Origin: Rhynochetos jubatus | Lineage: Eukaryota; Chordata; Aves; Eurypygiformes; Rhynochetidae | Reading direction: 5' to 3' | DNA: 64,000 nt | NCBI GenBank assembly: GCA_027574665.1 | Contig: CM050658.1 | Coordinates: forward strand, 25,937,098 to 26,001,097 | Part shown: piece by piece, positions 25,487 to 37,406 of the stretch | How positions within the stretch are numbered: the stretch's first letter is position 1 | Layout: every line of letters starts with the position of its first letter | Program-made: the position numbers and the translations under genes | Notes under the pieces: generated by a model | Seen by the model: the letters and a program-made list of their open reading frames with translations, nothing else | What the model was told of the DNA's origin: nothing | Database searches by the model: none

Positions 25487-27821
25487 TATCATAATAGCCA
25501 GAATTCAGAGTGTATCATGTCATCATTTTGACCTTGCTCTTCAGATAATCAGAAATTCCTGTGTGAATTATAACCTTTAAAAAAAGGTTTTAAAATCTTT
25601 GTAAAAAATAAGATTTTAAATTTACATTCTTACTAACGCAGTGTCAACATGAAACAAGAAGGATGTAAGGGAATGGTTATTACTGGCATTCTTTTAAAAA
25701 CAAAAGTCGTATCAAATGAAATAACGTATTAATACATCATAAGCAGACAAACTTGAATCATTGATCAAAGGACATGTTAATGAGTGGAGAAAAATTCACC
25801 GCATACCTGTAATTTTAACAGCATAAAGGAAATTTCAGCAACATAAAAACCTTAAGTGATTTCTTTAAAAAATACCAAACATTTCCCCCCCCTCCCCGCC
25901 AGATTCTTAAAAAAGTGACAGATTATAAAGGTGCTGCACAATTACTAATGAATCATCAAATGTTAAGCTTTGATCATCTTCCCATGTCTATATAATGGTT
26001 TTGTTTCTTGATTTGTTACTTTCACGTGTTACTCTAAGCCAAGACATTTAATGATACCATGGATTTTAATAGTGGAATTATGATAGGTTTTCAGGAAGCA
26101 TAGATTTGCCTTCATATTACAACTGTATCTTTATTCTTCTCTACCACCTATTGAGGATCCTTAGAAAATAGTTTTGGTCTAATTTTATCGTTGATGTAGA
26201 AATAAACAAGACATTAAGGAAATTGACTCATGATATCTATGAGCAGAAAGTATTTAGGAGCTAAGAATACTTAATATTGCTTAAAACAGTAGGTAACTAC
26301 TACTTCCTTAACTATTCAAAAGTGTTTTTAAATTTGTACACCATTTTGGCATATTTAAATAATATGCTAACTTGGTTTTATCCTCTGAAATACAGAGTTT
26401 TCGCCAAAGTCTTTCAGATTCTTAAATCCTGTGGACTATGAACAGTATTCATTGTGACTCCAAAATCATATGGCTTGGAGTGAGAGGGGATGAGCAAAGA
26501 AGTGATTCAAAAAAGACAAGGAAATGTTTAGAAAGAAAAATAAATACAGAAAAATTAAGTAAAAATTCGTTGTTGTAACACTTGCAGATAGCAAAACTAA
26601 GAGTAAGAAAAAATTCTGAAAAATGTCAGTTGCAATCAGTGCCAGCAATATCTATCCAGGAAGAAAGAGACAATAATTACTTGCCTTTACTTACAGAGAT
26701 GTAATAAATGCAGTCACTTGGCAAGTGGCAAAAATCCTGACACTGACAGGGCTGACATTTCATTCGTCTTTCTGGTGCAAGCCTGCTATAAAGCCAACCA
26801 ACTCACATTGCACTCCATAGGAGTTTTGCCACTGGCTTCACCGGCAACAATGTTGGACCTTTTGCCTTTGGGCTGCGCATCTGAAATCAATGAGATTTCT
26901 GCTGTAAGTTAGGTCATGTATTCCAAACCCAGTCCTGCAATGGATTTTCTCTTTCATAGCCTTTTGTTTTGTTACATCTACAGCAGGGTCAGATTGATAA
27001 GCTGGCACAGAAGTGGAACAATCGCTTTTCAGTGTACACATTAAGGTGTGCATGGGTGTTATGTTGTGTTACAGATTCGATCAGTTTGAGCTCAGTTCAG
27101 CTATGATATAATTTCCTTTGGTCTCACTGAAACAAAAGTAGAAATCTGACCCATTTTTTCTATATAAGAGGAAAAATGGGATTTTGTAAATTAAAAAATA
27201 TTAAAAAGAATGTTTGCTTGATGCCGCTTTTCAGATTTGTTTGAAATAGTTTAACTAGTGCAGATTAATAATTTGTTGCCAAAATTGGTGTTAACAAAGT
27301 TGAACATCTTGTTTGCTGTCTTAAATATTGAAATAAAAATGCAAGAAGCTAGTGACCGTGTTGTAATAATGTGTAATTTATTTGAGCATATCCGTCTTGT
27401 TTAGAAGCAAAAATTTCAGTGTAATAGAACTTCTTTTCAAAGGAAAATATAGCCTAAAGGGCATGCAATGCACATAATTTCAAAAGCCCTTAGAGAACTT
27501 CTCACCGAGATTCTTGCAAATTATGCTTATTTTTTTTAGAATGCATCAGTGCAAAAGAACAAAAAGGTTGAAATGTAAGAATATCAGTATTTCTACTTGT
27601 TATTCTTCTGTGCATGTGCACGTGTACACACAGACCCTGTGACGTCCAAGAGCACATTTTTGCATTATGCATATTCTATATATATTCATGTAATTGCAAA
27701 CTAAGCATTCTTTATAGAAATAGGTAGCATTTTAGTATTTCTCTTTTACTTTCAGTGCAATAATTGTCGTTGCCATGTTATTTGAAGATACATAGTGTGC
27801 ATTATCAAGTACTTAAGTGGC

Positions 27822-27849
27822 GTTAAGAGGATAATGTTAAGAGGATAAT
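27822..27849. repeat. 14-bp tandem duplication
   Basis: GTTAAGAGGATAAT occurs twice head-to-tail without a mismatch, probably a recent replication-slippage duplication. Confidence 0.85.
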
Positions 27850-30800
27850 ACGTAGTCCAATATGATAATTATGGGGAAAAAAAAAAAAGACAGGGAACAG
27901 AAAACATTTAACTTGCAAATGAAGCCTCGCTGGGAAAAGATAGACTAGATTTGGATTTTCACACAAAACATTTAAAAAATTGCTTATTACATTCAGTTAG
28001 TTTGGTTACTATATTTATTTTCATTAAGCAGCCAGTGTTTATATGTTGTTATCCATTAGCAGGTGCAATTTTAATTTTTCTCTCTCTACTCAACCCACTT
28101 TGTTCTGGTCCTATGTTTTGTATTGCATGTATATGACCACTTTCACTTTTATTTTGCAGGTGGTGGGAGAACAGGTTAAATTTTCTCTGTGTTCTGTAAG
28201 GATATGTCAGCTCTGAGCACTGGAGCCTGGTGCAGATCTCCTTGAGTCAACATGGATTTGAACAGATAAAGATGTACAGTGCAGCATTTTACCAGCATAT
28301 GTACTGGCACAAAAGCCATTTGCAGAGCACTGCTGTACCACTGCCAGCCTTGATCCAGCCATGTGTGCTGCTAGGTTGCGTCTCACATTCCTTACTGCTG
28401 CTGGCTAGTGTATGTGAAGCCAGCTCAGCTCAGCTGTAGCTCATCTACCTACACAAAGTATATGTAAAAAATAGGAAGCTACTAAAACCAACTAAAATCT
28501 TGGTTTATGTTGAATGAAGCCATCTCCAATATATACCTTCCATATTCTACAACAAAATTATCTTTGAAGGGGAGCACCTGTGCTAATTCCACCCTGCAGT
28601 ATAATATATTTAAAAACACATTCATGTCATATAGGCCTTATATAAAATAAAAGCTTTAAATCAGAGAGATTGCTCTAAATCTTTTCATAGAAAGATTCTT
28701 TGTCTCTACCAGTGTATCACAGAGCAGATTTCATTTTGCTGAAACGCAGGCTTTAGCTTAGAGACGAAAGAAAAGAGTGATGTGAGCTGAGTCAAGGCTC
28801 ACTGGGACTGCCTTGTCAAGAGAACGATTAACATATAGGCTTACTTAAGCTGAGGTTGGTTGCTCATTTGAAGAATATTCCGAAAGAGCTGAGTTGTTTG
28901 GATGGATGTGTCTGTACTTGCTGCTCAGCTACACAAACGTTCTTGACATGGTACCCACGGAGAAGTTTGGATGGAAATCTCACAACGTTATAAGTGAGGG
29001 TTTCTTGAATGCCTGAGGAGCAAAAGTCTTGCCCTGGGATCTTGACAAAACCCACTCTTAGGTGACTCAGTATTAAGCCACTGCAAAAATTACTGGTATT
29101 TGTGAAGTAAGGGAAGTGACCGTGGCCATGCTTAGTCTGTGGAAACTGAACAGTACTCTGATGCAAAAAGAAATCCCAGTTACTAAGCAAAACTCGTTCA
29201 GAATTCCAGTTTGGGTCACAGAATAATGTGTTAAGCTATGTACACTGTGGAAAACCATACAAAATAAGATAAAGTCTGTCATAAGGAAAGGCTAGAAATA
29301 TTACATCACTGTATAGGAATTTTAAAGATTTGCTTGACACACATCATGAGCCAAGGGGGTGGTGAAATCCCTGCCTCTGGGGCAAAATCCTCAGGAAGGA
29401 TGGATAATATTGAAATTTATGTTTGGACTAACGACTTGAAGGCAAATGTGCACAAGTCAGCTTTGCAACCATCTGAGAAGCATTGTGTGAAAGTAGCATC
29501 CGTTCCACTTTGCAATGAATGTGTGCGCTTCAGTGGAATAAGGGTACATGATTTCTGAAAATGAGGAACAGTAGAGAGGAATCTAGATTCTCTGAGGAAT
29601 CCCAAGTAACATGGCATGGAAAGTAGAGAAAGACTTTGGGAATTGAAAGGGTTAGTTAAAGTCTGCAGTTGTGAGATACTGAGACAATACAGAAAATGTG
29701 TGGGCGTCCTTTGCATATTCCACATAGATGTACATATTGCAAGGACACTACTTTATATAGGTCTTGACTGTTCATGGACATGGCAGAATGCAGCAGCAGA
29801 ATATATTTGTACCATGTAATTGAAAAGATGAAGCATTCATTTATTTGGCTAAGATGGGATTTCTCTAGTGATGTCCAAAGATAATGATTTTGCATAAGAA
29901 TTAGGCCATCCTATCAACAAATGTGAGAGAATGAGGGAAAACTTTCTTTTTCTGAGGAAGCTGTAGGAATTGCTGTTTCCCCAGCTGGAAAGTGTACAGT
30001 TGATGACAGGTTGGGTCTAAGACAACAAGTGCAGTAAAAAAGCCATATGTGCCCAAGGGAAATTTATGGGGAAACGTGTTAATGTAGTAATGAGATTCAT
30101 CTGTAGTTGACATATCAAAGATAAATGTCAAGTTATCTATTTGTTAATGGATCTATTAAAAGCTTTGTTTATACTTTCTGTCTGTTTTTTTTTCTCAAGC
30201 ACTTACACACAAATGGATTGTGCAAACAAATCATTAAATGTAGGACTCGGAGCCAACTGAACACTTCCGGGTCCAGAATCATGTCAATTAACCCAATTTA
30301 ATTGCTTTTTAACATTTTAACATTTCTTTTTACATTTTTGGGTAAGATCAGAGGGACACTGAATAATTCTTTGTGACCAAATGGCTCTATATATCCTATT
30401 TTATTAATAAAAATAAAATCTTTGCTTTCAAAATGGCACAGTAGCATGGAACACAAAAACAGCACAAACACCAAAATCCAAAAAGCTTAGTTAGAATGAG
30501 TCACTGCGGCGAAATTGGCAGGAACAGCCTAAGATTCCCAAGCTCAAGTGAGGTGGTGAGGGGAGAAGCATCCTGTTTAAATATGACAAACATTTTGTTT
30601 AAAATGATTTCTAAGATGCACTTTTCCTACTGCTAAACAGCAACTTTTTCAGTATCAATAGTTTAAAGACACTTGGCTTTAAGTTGAACTAATGATTCAT
30701 TTTTATGTCTAGTTGCAACTTATACAGCTAGGTTTGTCACTTGGGCAGAAAAAATGTTTTAATTAGAGTTCTCGAGTATATAATAAGAAAATGAATTTTA

Positions 30801-32549
30801 GCTACAGGTAGCTGTATATATAACACAGAAAGGACTTGTGTAATTAAATATAACATGTGCAGTGCAAATGATTAGCTTGATTGTGTTTTGGGAAACAAGA
30901 ATGTACTTCCTTACACCAGGAACCAAATCTTCTGAAAACTGGAAGCAACCAGACCTTTTGGTTTTTTTCTTAATGACTAACAGTATGAGTTTTTAATTTT
31001 CTCTTGTATGGTCTTTTCAATAAATGAAAGACCAAACGGTTTAAAAAGATGCATTTAATCCTAGAGTTTTTGAGAGCTGTATTGCTAGCATGTGGTCAGA
31101 TGTAGGACTTCTGAATGAAATTCTGTGCAATAATTTCACAAGTTACAAGCTGTTAAAATGTTCTATGTCAAAACCTAAATTGTAATATTTTCTCTTCTAT
31201 TTTCTCAGTGGTGTACACGTCGTTACCTTTGGCAGGTATATGTGATATTTCTAAGTAATTGGATGAAGGACATTTACTGTTCATGTGTTTCTGAACAGTA
31301 GGGAGGTAGAGGATTGATTACATGATGTCATTACCTTTGCAAATGGGTAACATGGTTTTTTTTTCCCTAGGGTGAAAAAAAGAAACCACGCTTTAAATAA
31401 TAGTTACCAAATATCAATCACCAAATTTATGAAAATTTTAGGACTACAGGCATTTTTATCCACCCTCTTGGTTGCTCAAATGCTCCTAACTAATAAAGAG
31501 GATTTTTAATAGTAAAAACTTAAATGTAAAGTTGTTTATATGTCAGCGCACAGTGACATTTTTTGCAATTTCAACTTTCTCAAACCCTCCACAGCTTCCT
31601 ATAAATCCATGTCATTTGAACGATTCCAGTATCTGTGAAAATCCAGAATTTACCATTAAGCAAACAGAATTCTCCTCTGGTGAAAAAAACTACGTGACTG
31701 AGCACAATGCCTTCAATTTATCTCTTCAAAGAAACAGTTAAATGTTCAGTCCTTATGAAAAATGTTTAAATAGTAACTTAAACATAAACTCTCATTCGTT
31801 TTTCTCATTATGCTCATTGACATTAATGGTGGGACTATATGCGTGCTTAAGCATATACTCTAGAGCTTTCTTTATAGGTTGTAGGTCAGAACGGCAGGGG
31901 GATTATATTTAATCAAGGAAGCAAGTTTTAGTTCAAACTTCCACTGCACTGTTATGTCTAATAGTGAAGGAAATTATTTTAAAACTGCTGGCACTAAGTC
32001 TGTATTCAGCATTTCAAAACCACAGAATGGTCTATTAAATTTTTCTGGCATGTGAAAGCTGCAACATGAAAAGTTAAGGGACTGTTCCTGCAAATCCCTT
32101 GCTTGCAAGAGTAAGTACTTACAGGGCTGAGCTGAAAATCCTGAAGTTCTTTCTGAGTTTTCACTGGAAACCAGGCAAAATCAGGGACTTAGACTGCAGG
32201 CACCCAGCTTGACACCTGGCTTACACCTAAGCTCAGTCAGGATCCAGATCCAGCCAGTATCTCTGCTTAACCCCCCCATGAGAAAAACAATTTAGCAGGA
32301 ACTATCAGAAGCATGCCTAGTGAGCAACGGAGAGGTGTCTGCCCCGCAAATGTAGGTTGGGATTACTATTTTAAATTTAATTTCAAATTAAAGTATGGCT
32401 GAAAAAGGAAATCTCCTTTAGTTGATAGCCTAGTGCTTGGAGTATTAATTGAGAAAGAGACAATTTCTGGCTCAATCCCCTTTTTTTCCCCTGACAATTC
32501 AGAAATAAATCTGTCTCTCTTTGAGGAGTGGACATTAGCCATTGACATT

Positions 32550-32605
32550 CTTCCCTTGGAGAGTCTATGACTCTATATATGACTCTATAGACTCTTCCAG
32601 GGAAG
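32550..32605. repeat. Imperfect inverted repeat / hairpin
   Basis: The left arm CTTCCCTTGGAGAGTCTAT pairs with the right arm ATAGACTCTTCCAGGGAAG with two single-base bulges, about 18 base pairs in all. The loop region contains GACTCTATA-like repeats. The stem is shorter than a typical microRNA precursor and I do not recognise a microRNA. Confidence 0.6.
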
Positions 32606-33054
32606 GAGCATGTTTTCAGTGTTTCAGCTGATTGTGGATCATATTTATTATAAGCTATACAAATTCATATATGATAAATAATTGATATGCTTATGTCACA
32701 GAAGAAATGAGAGTCAGCATCACTTTGTTAGGAAGTGGGAATTTTTACTTCCGCTCCCTGGAATATTTCTGTGTTTTACTTTTAGCAATATTTAAATAGC
32801 TTTATGAACTGCCAGCTTTCTAATCCTCTATAGAGCTCCCTTGGAATCTACCTCTGAGGCGGGTCTTCCCACAGACACATAGGACAACATTACTGATACT
32901 CTTTGGGGCGTGAAATATTTATAATGTAGACACTGTATTTCCTAATTTTAGGTGATTGTGCTATGTGTTAGATATGTGCTATGTATTAGATTTCATCTTT
33001 TCTCTTTAGTAAGGCAATTTTCCCATTGACAGACACAGGAATAAAAATTAAATA

Positions 33055-33287
33055 AGGTAAATTTAGACTAGACATCAGGAAGAAATTCTTCCTGGAGAGA
33101 GTGGTGAGGCACTGGAACAGGTTGCCCAGAGAAGCTGTGGGTGCCCCATCCCTGGAAGTGTTCAAGGCCAGGCTGGATGAGGCTTTGAGCAACCTGGTCT
33201 AGTGAAGGGTGTCCCTGCCCATGGCAGGGGGGTTGGAACTAGATGGTCTTTAAGGTCCCTTCCAACCCAAACCAGTCTGTGATTCTA
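33055..33287 (+). mobile_element. CR1 LINE 3' fragment
   Basis: It matches the last 230 or so bases of a CR1 element in sense orientation, running from a GACATCAGGAAGAAATTCTT block through GGCACTGGAACAGGTTGCCC and GGTCCCTTCCAACCC to a GTGATTCTA terminus. It is less diverged from the common avian CR1 3' end than the copy at 20352, so it probably belongs to another subfamily or is younger. Only 3' UTR and the extreme end of ORF2 are present, with no coding potential. Confidence 0.95.
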
Positions 33288-33313
33288 AACTGAGTTGTGA
33301 TCCAAACTGAGTT
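33287..33313. repeat. 17-bp tandem duplication at the CR1 3' junction
   Basis: AAACTGAGTT occurs at 33287 and again at 33304 (period 17), immediately after the CR1 terminus. It may be slippage rather than a target duplication, because both copies lie on the same side of the element. Confidence 0.7.
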
Positions 33314-35800
33314 TCTCTTCCTTTGATATTTGGATATAGAAAATATTAACCTGCTCCAAAGCATGGGAACACAACTGAATATTTCATGTGCCTTGGGTTT
33401 ATCATATTCTTACTGGGCTTTTTATAGTTATTGTACCTAAAATTGCAACCACAGGTAATTTAGAAAATATATAGTATACGCGGTAGGAAAGTTCTATTCT
33501 CTGAAACATCATTACATTTAATTCCAGTGTTTGTAGATCAACTTGGTGAACTTCCATTTTATCAGATTAAATAATACTTCTAGCTATGCATTATTGAACA
33601 TCTGCATATGCTCAATCCCACAGTTCACACAGGAAGATTTACCAAACTCGGTGTCATTATTTAAGATGAAATGTTTACAGAATCAGACCAGTATTTTTGA
33701 TACTTCCATCTAATGTTGACCTAAACTCAGTATTATATTGTCCAAAGTATTTTTGAGAATTCTGGGTAAAGCCTCAAACCCTCTGAAGTCAATTGACTTC
33801 ATGAGGTGCAGAGGTTCACGCATCATCTTTTTTCTATTGCAAATTAGGTAATTGTAGAGCAAAATGTGATACATTTTAGAAAATGTTTCCTTCTCTGTAA
33901 CTGAATACTCAATATTTCTGGTTAAGTATGAGTGGATGAACTAGTACCATGTGCACCTCAGTCTAAGAGGCTGTTGCATTGCTATGTTGAACTGCTGTAT
34001 CTTTTAATATTCAGGCCTTTTGTCTCTGGTCTCTTATAGGAGTGTTGTTCAGAGTGCTTCTAGAACTGAAGAACAACTCTAGTTATGTAGACTTGAATTA
34101 TCAAAGTTTATTTCCTTTTTTGTGTGCAGCTGTGCTTGAATTTGTATTGAGTTTGAGTTCTGAAAAAAAATAATTATAGTATTCAGAAATAAACCCTGGT
34201 GTATGTGATTTACGTCTTTAGTTTTCGCAAACCTAGATTTTTATTCCTGTTCTGTGATTTGAAGACTGGTGTGACCTAGAATAATCTTTTCTGCCATTAA
34301 ACCAAACTCATGTCACAAGTGTCTCTTGGGATAAAACTGTCATGTTAACAACAACTGCCTTATAACTTTTAACTCTCTGATTACTGATAGAAATCATTGC
34401 TTGTTTTATATTAGCATGAATGACTGAAATGGAGGTGAACTACCAACAATTTAAGAAACAAATGAGCTACACACAATGCACAAACCCCTGTGTCTATATA
34501 GAGAATGCCTCTGAGAGGTATGGGGTTATGAAATACTGAAAGATCCAATGTATTCATGTTGAAAAATATGAGATGGAAATGGAAATAGCAGAGGCAGGTT
34601 TGGAGCAGCTATATGTATGTAATGCCTTTTAGTTTTACTGTAGCTAGACAGAAAAAAATAGAATGACAAGCATCATTATTAACAACTCTATTTGTGGTTT
34701 GTCAGTTTTTAAAAGTCAGGTAGCTCCATGGTGTGTATCTGATACATGTCATGTATTTCCATATCTCTTAGTGCTGAGGCTACTAAAGCTCAGCATGAAG
34801 AAAATATATTGGGAACTCAAGAGGTGTCAAACATTACATTGTATTTTTATCTCTAGTAGATAGGAAAGGCAGGCTGGTTGTGAGAAGCTGAAGCAACCTT
34901 GGAGAGGAATGCTGCTTTCCTGTGGTCAGCAACATGGCACTGGCTTCTGGAAGCAGTGTATTAGGCAGCTCAGCTGAGCACTGGATAAACCAGAAGCTTC
35001 TTCTTTGTCTAACATCCCTGTTTCCTACACAGGACACAAATGCTGTTTATCTTTATTCATCCAGTACTGTGGAAATGTTTACCTTGACCAAGACTGAATG
35101 ATCACCTATGTGAGGCCAAAATGCATCCATCAGAACTGTGCCGGGTGGTAAAGCCCTTGCTGTTGCAGATGCAGTGGTGAAGAAGTGCTGGCAACAAACC
35201 CCATCTTGCATTTCACACAGTTCTGGTATCTGCCAGCTGTGAGATGTGCCAATCAAGTAGTTAGCACATGACCTGACATGCATCATAATTGTGAACATTA
35301 CCTACCTCTGGTTCTCGCTCCAGGATGAGATTATATTTCTGGTATGTGTGTGAAAAGTTTTCAAAGGGAAAAGGGACACATTGGTTAGCCTCCTGCTGAT
35401 GGTCTAAACGTCACCCTTCCACCTCTGAACCCTGTCCTCTGCAGGCCAAAAGAGCAGAATTGCAAAAATTCTATTGTACAGGGCAAACAGCTTTCAAAGA
35501 GCTTAAGTAGTGTGTGCCATTGTATTGTGATAGGTCTCTTCATAGCACATCAAAGAAGGAGGAAGCACCTAGACAGAGGTGTCATGCAGTAATGTTGGTA
35601 TAACCTAGGAACCCGTCAGTATGCCCTGCTAGATGGTTAGGCCATCAGTGTCGGTGTCCGGGAATTCAGCTGCTGAAAGTGACAGAGCTCTTGTCATCCC
35701 CTGGACTCTGAATGAGCCCTGAACACTCTGTGGGTCCAAAATTAAAAGGGACTGAGAATAAACCCTGAGCAGAAATGGTTCCATTAGGGGCCAAAGAAAG

Positions 35801-35824
35801 CCCCCCCCCCAAAAAAAAAAAAAA
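35801..35824. repeat. C10-A14 homopolymer junction
   Basis: Ten C directly followed by fourteen A. It is a simple low-complexity tract and a likely site of sequencing and length errors. Confidence 0.9.
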
Positions 35825-36151
35825 CAATTTGAGGAAGGATGAAGGCAACTGGGAATTTAAAGAAATGTTTATGTTTAAATATGGTGACTAGTAGGGAAAC
35901 AGTCAAAGGAAAAAGAACTAATGCTAGTGATCAGCGATTTCCTCTACACCTAATTCCAAAGGAATGTCCTTATGTTTGTTTCATATTCATCATTGATGTT
36001 ACACAGAAGCACACAATGGTTTTTTAAAAATTATACTGAAGTGGTTGTTACAAACCTATTTGTTCCCTGACTAGAAGCCAGGGAAGATCCATATAGTGTA
36101 GTTGTAGTGGATTTAATGGATGATTATACTCTGTAACTGCGTGAGTTTTGT

Positions 36152-36192
36152 TGCATTAACATTTTTTCCAGCTGCATTAACATTTTTTCCAG
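36152..36192. repeat. 21-bp tandem duplication
   Basis: TGCATTAACATTTTTTCCAG is repeated exactly, 21 bases apart, with a single C between the copies. It is a local slippage duplication. Confidence 0.9.
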
Positions 36193-36640
36193 TAAGGATG
36201 TTGCATAGCTTGTGTTTGATGTGCTTTTAGCCTCTGCAGGCAGGGCTCAATCTCAAATGCCATATTCAAGCATAACTCCAGTGAAATAGATGGCAAACCC
36301 CTGAATTATGGTCACAGAAACTAGGACAAACAAACCATTTGTAGTCACTAGTACCATAAAACCTGTATGAGGTTTTCTGCAAGCTCCTGAAACCTACCGT
36401 ATTCTGGAAGGATGTTACGGATGTTGCGGCTGTTGGCAGGGTGATGCACTGCCAGGAGAGGTAATGTTTCAGTCAGTAGGTTCATTTTGTGGCCCATGGC
36501 AATAGGTTCCTACAGAGCTGCAAACAGCAACTAAGGCTGTGTCTGACTCGCTGAACCTTTAAGAAGGATGCAGGTGAAAAAGAGCTAGCCCTTTTTACTT
36601 TTTGCAGGCTGAGTTTCCCACTGCAGGGCAATGGCTTTAT

Positions 36641-36645
36641 TCTAG
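36641..36645. repeat. Target-site duplication TCTAG (left copy)
   Basis: Identical to 37265-37269 and abutting the LTR terminus. Confidence 0.88.
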
Positions 36646-37264
36646 TGTCTTAGCTTTGCACCGGCTAGTCTATGTTTTGCTTCACCCCACAGCACATCAA
36701 GCTGCATAGGTGGTGCCAGCCCAGGGCCTGCGGCACAGCAGGACCGGCGGGGAGGGGGTGGGGATGTGGGTGGAAAGGCTTGTGGTTGGGCAGGACCCTG
36801 GGAAGGGGAAGGGTCTGAGGGGGCTTCCGGCCGAGGGGGCTGGGGGTTTGTTTGTTGTGGGAACTTGTGGCGAGTGGTTGGTGCTCCGAGCAGAGCCAGT
36901 GTCTTGCCGGGCAGATCGGTCTGGGGGTCGGGGTTTGAAAGTTTTTTTTCTCTCTCTTACTCTCTCGGCCCTCGGGCGATTTCGTGGGGGGGTTTGCTCC
37001 CTTCGGGTGGGTTTTCTTTCCTTTTTTCCCTTCTTGGGGTGGGATCCTGTGTCATTTGTTCTACCCTCTTCCTCCATTCCTTACATTACTCATTAGCACT
37101 AGCATTGTTAGTAACTCCCTAAGTTTCATTTATATAATTAAATAGTTCTTATCTCAACTCCTACTGGCTTTTCCTGGTTTGTTCCTCCGACCCTTCCTCA
37201 CTGGGAGGAGGTGTGTGGGGGGACGGGGGACGGGGTGGTAGAGAAGGCTTGTCAAACTACGACA
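36646..37264 (-). mobile_element. ERV solo LTR (copy C), G-rich, perfect target-site duplication
   Basis: It begins TGTCTTAGCTTTGCACC and ends AAACTACGACA, flanked by the exact 5-bp duplication TCTAG (36641-36645 and 37265-37269). The right-hand 150 bases (AAATAGTTCTTATCTCAA, then a TTCCTCCGA...CCTTCC pyrimidine block and a G-rich block) parallel the same part of the LTRs at 24675 and 57472. It is therefore a related but distinct subfamily in the same reverse orientation, about 619 bp long. The centre (36720-37050) is strongly G-rich on the + strand, and frames of 118-128 codons on both strands there are composition artefacts. No internal retroviral genes remain. Confidence 0.92.
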
Positions 37265-37269
37265 TCTAG
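37265..37269. repeat. Target-site duplication TCTAG (right copy)
   Basis: Right-hand partner of 36641-36645. Confidence 0.88.
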
Positions 37270-37375
37270 TTAGGATATGAAAACTATAGTTCTGCTTACA
37301 TCTCTGATAACTAAATTCTTAGTCCAGATTCTACTGTCAGTTATATTATTTTGAACTGACTTCACTTTATTACTA

Positions 37376-37406
<31 letters not shown>

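Larger units (their letters stand above)
25487..33054. other. 7.5-kb gene-poor stretch
   Basis: AT-rich DNA with no recognised gene. The longest open frames are around 100 codons and unconvincing. Small local structures are present: a 14-bp tandem duplication at 27822-27849, a hairpin at 32550-32605 and an 18-bp tandem duplication at 32957-32991. Confidence 0.55.
33314..36640. other. Non-coding stretch, nothing firmly recognised
   Basis: Unique-looking AT-rich sequence. It contains C10 followed by A14 (35801-35824), a 21-bp tandem duplication (36152-36192) and a splice-acceptor-flanked open segment (35033-35101) noted as a finding. No repeat family or RNA gene is recognised. Confidence 0.5.

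Noticed and set aside
36697..37122. Frames of 118-128 codons on both strands
   Set aside because: They lie entirely inside the solo LTR at 36646-37264 and arise from its G-rich composition.
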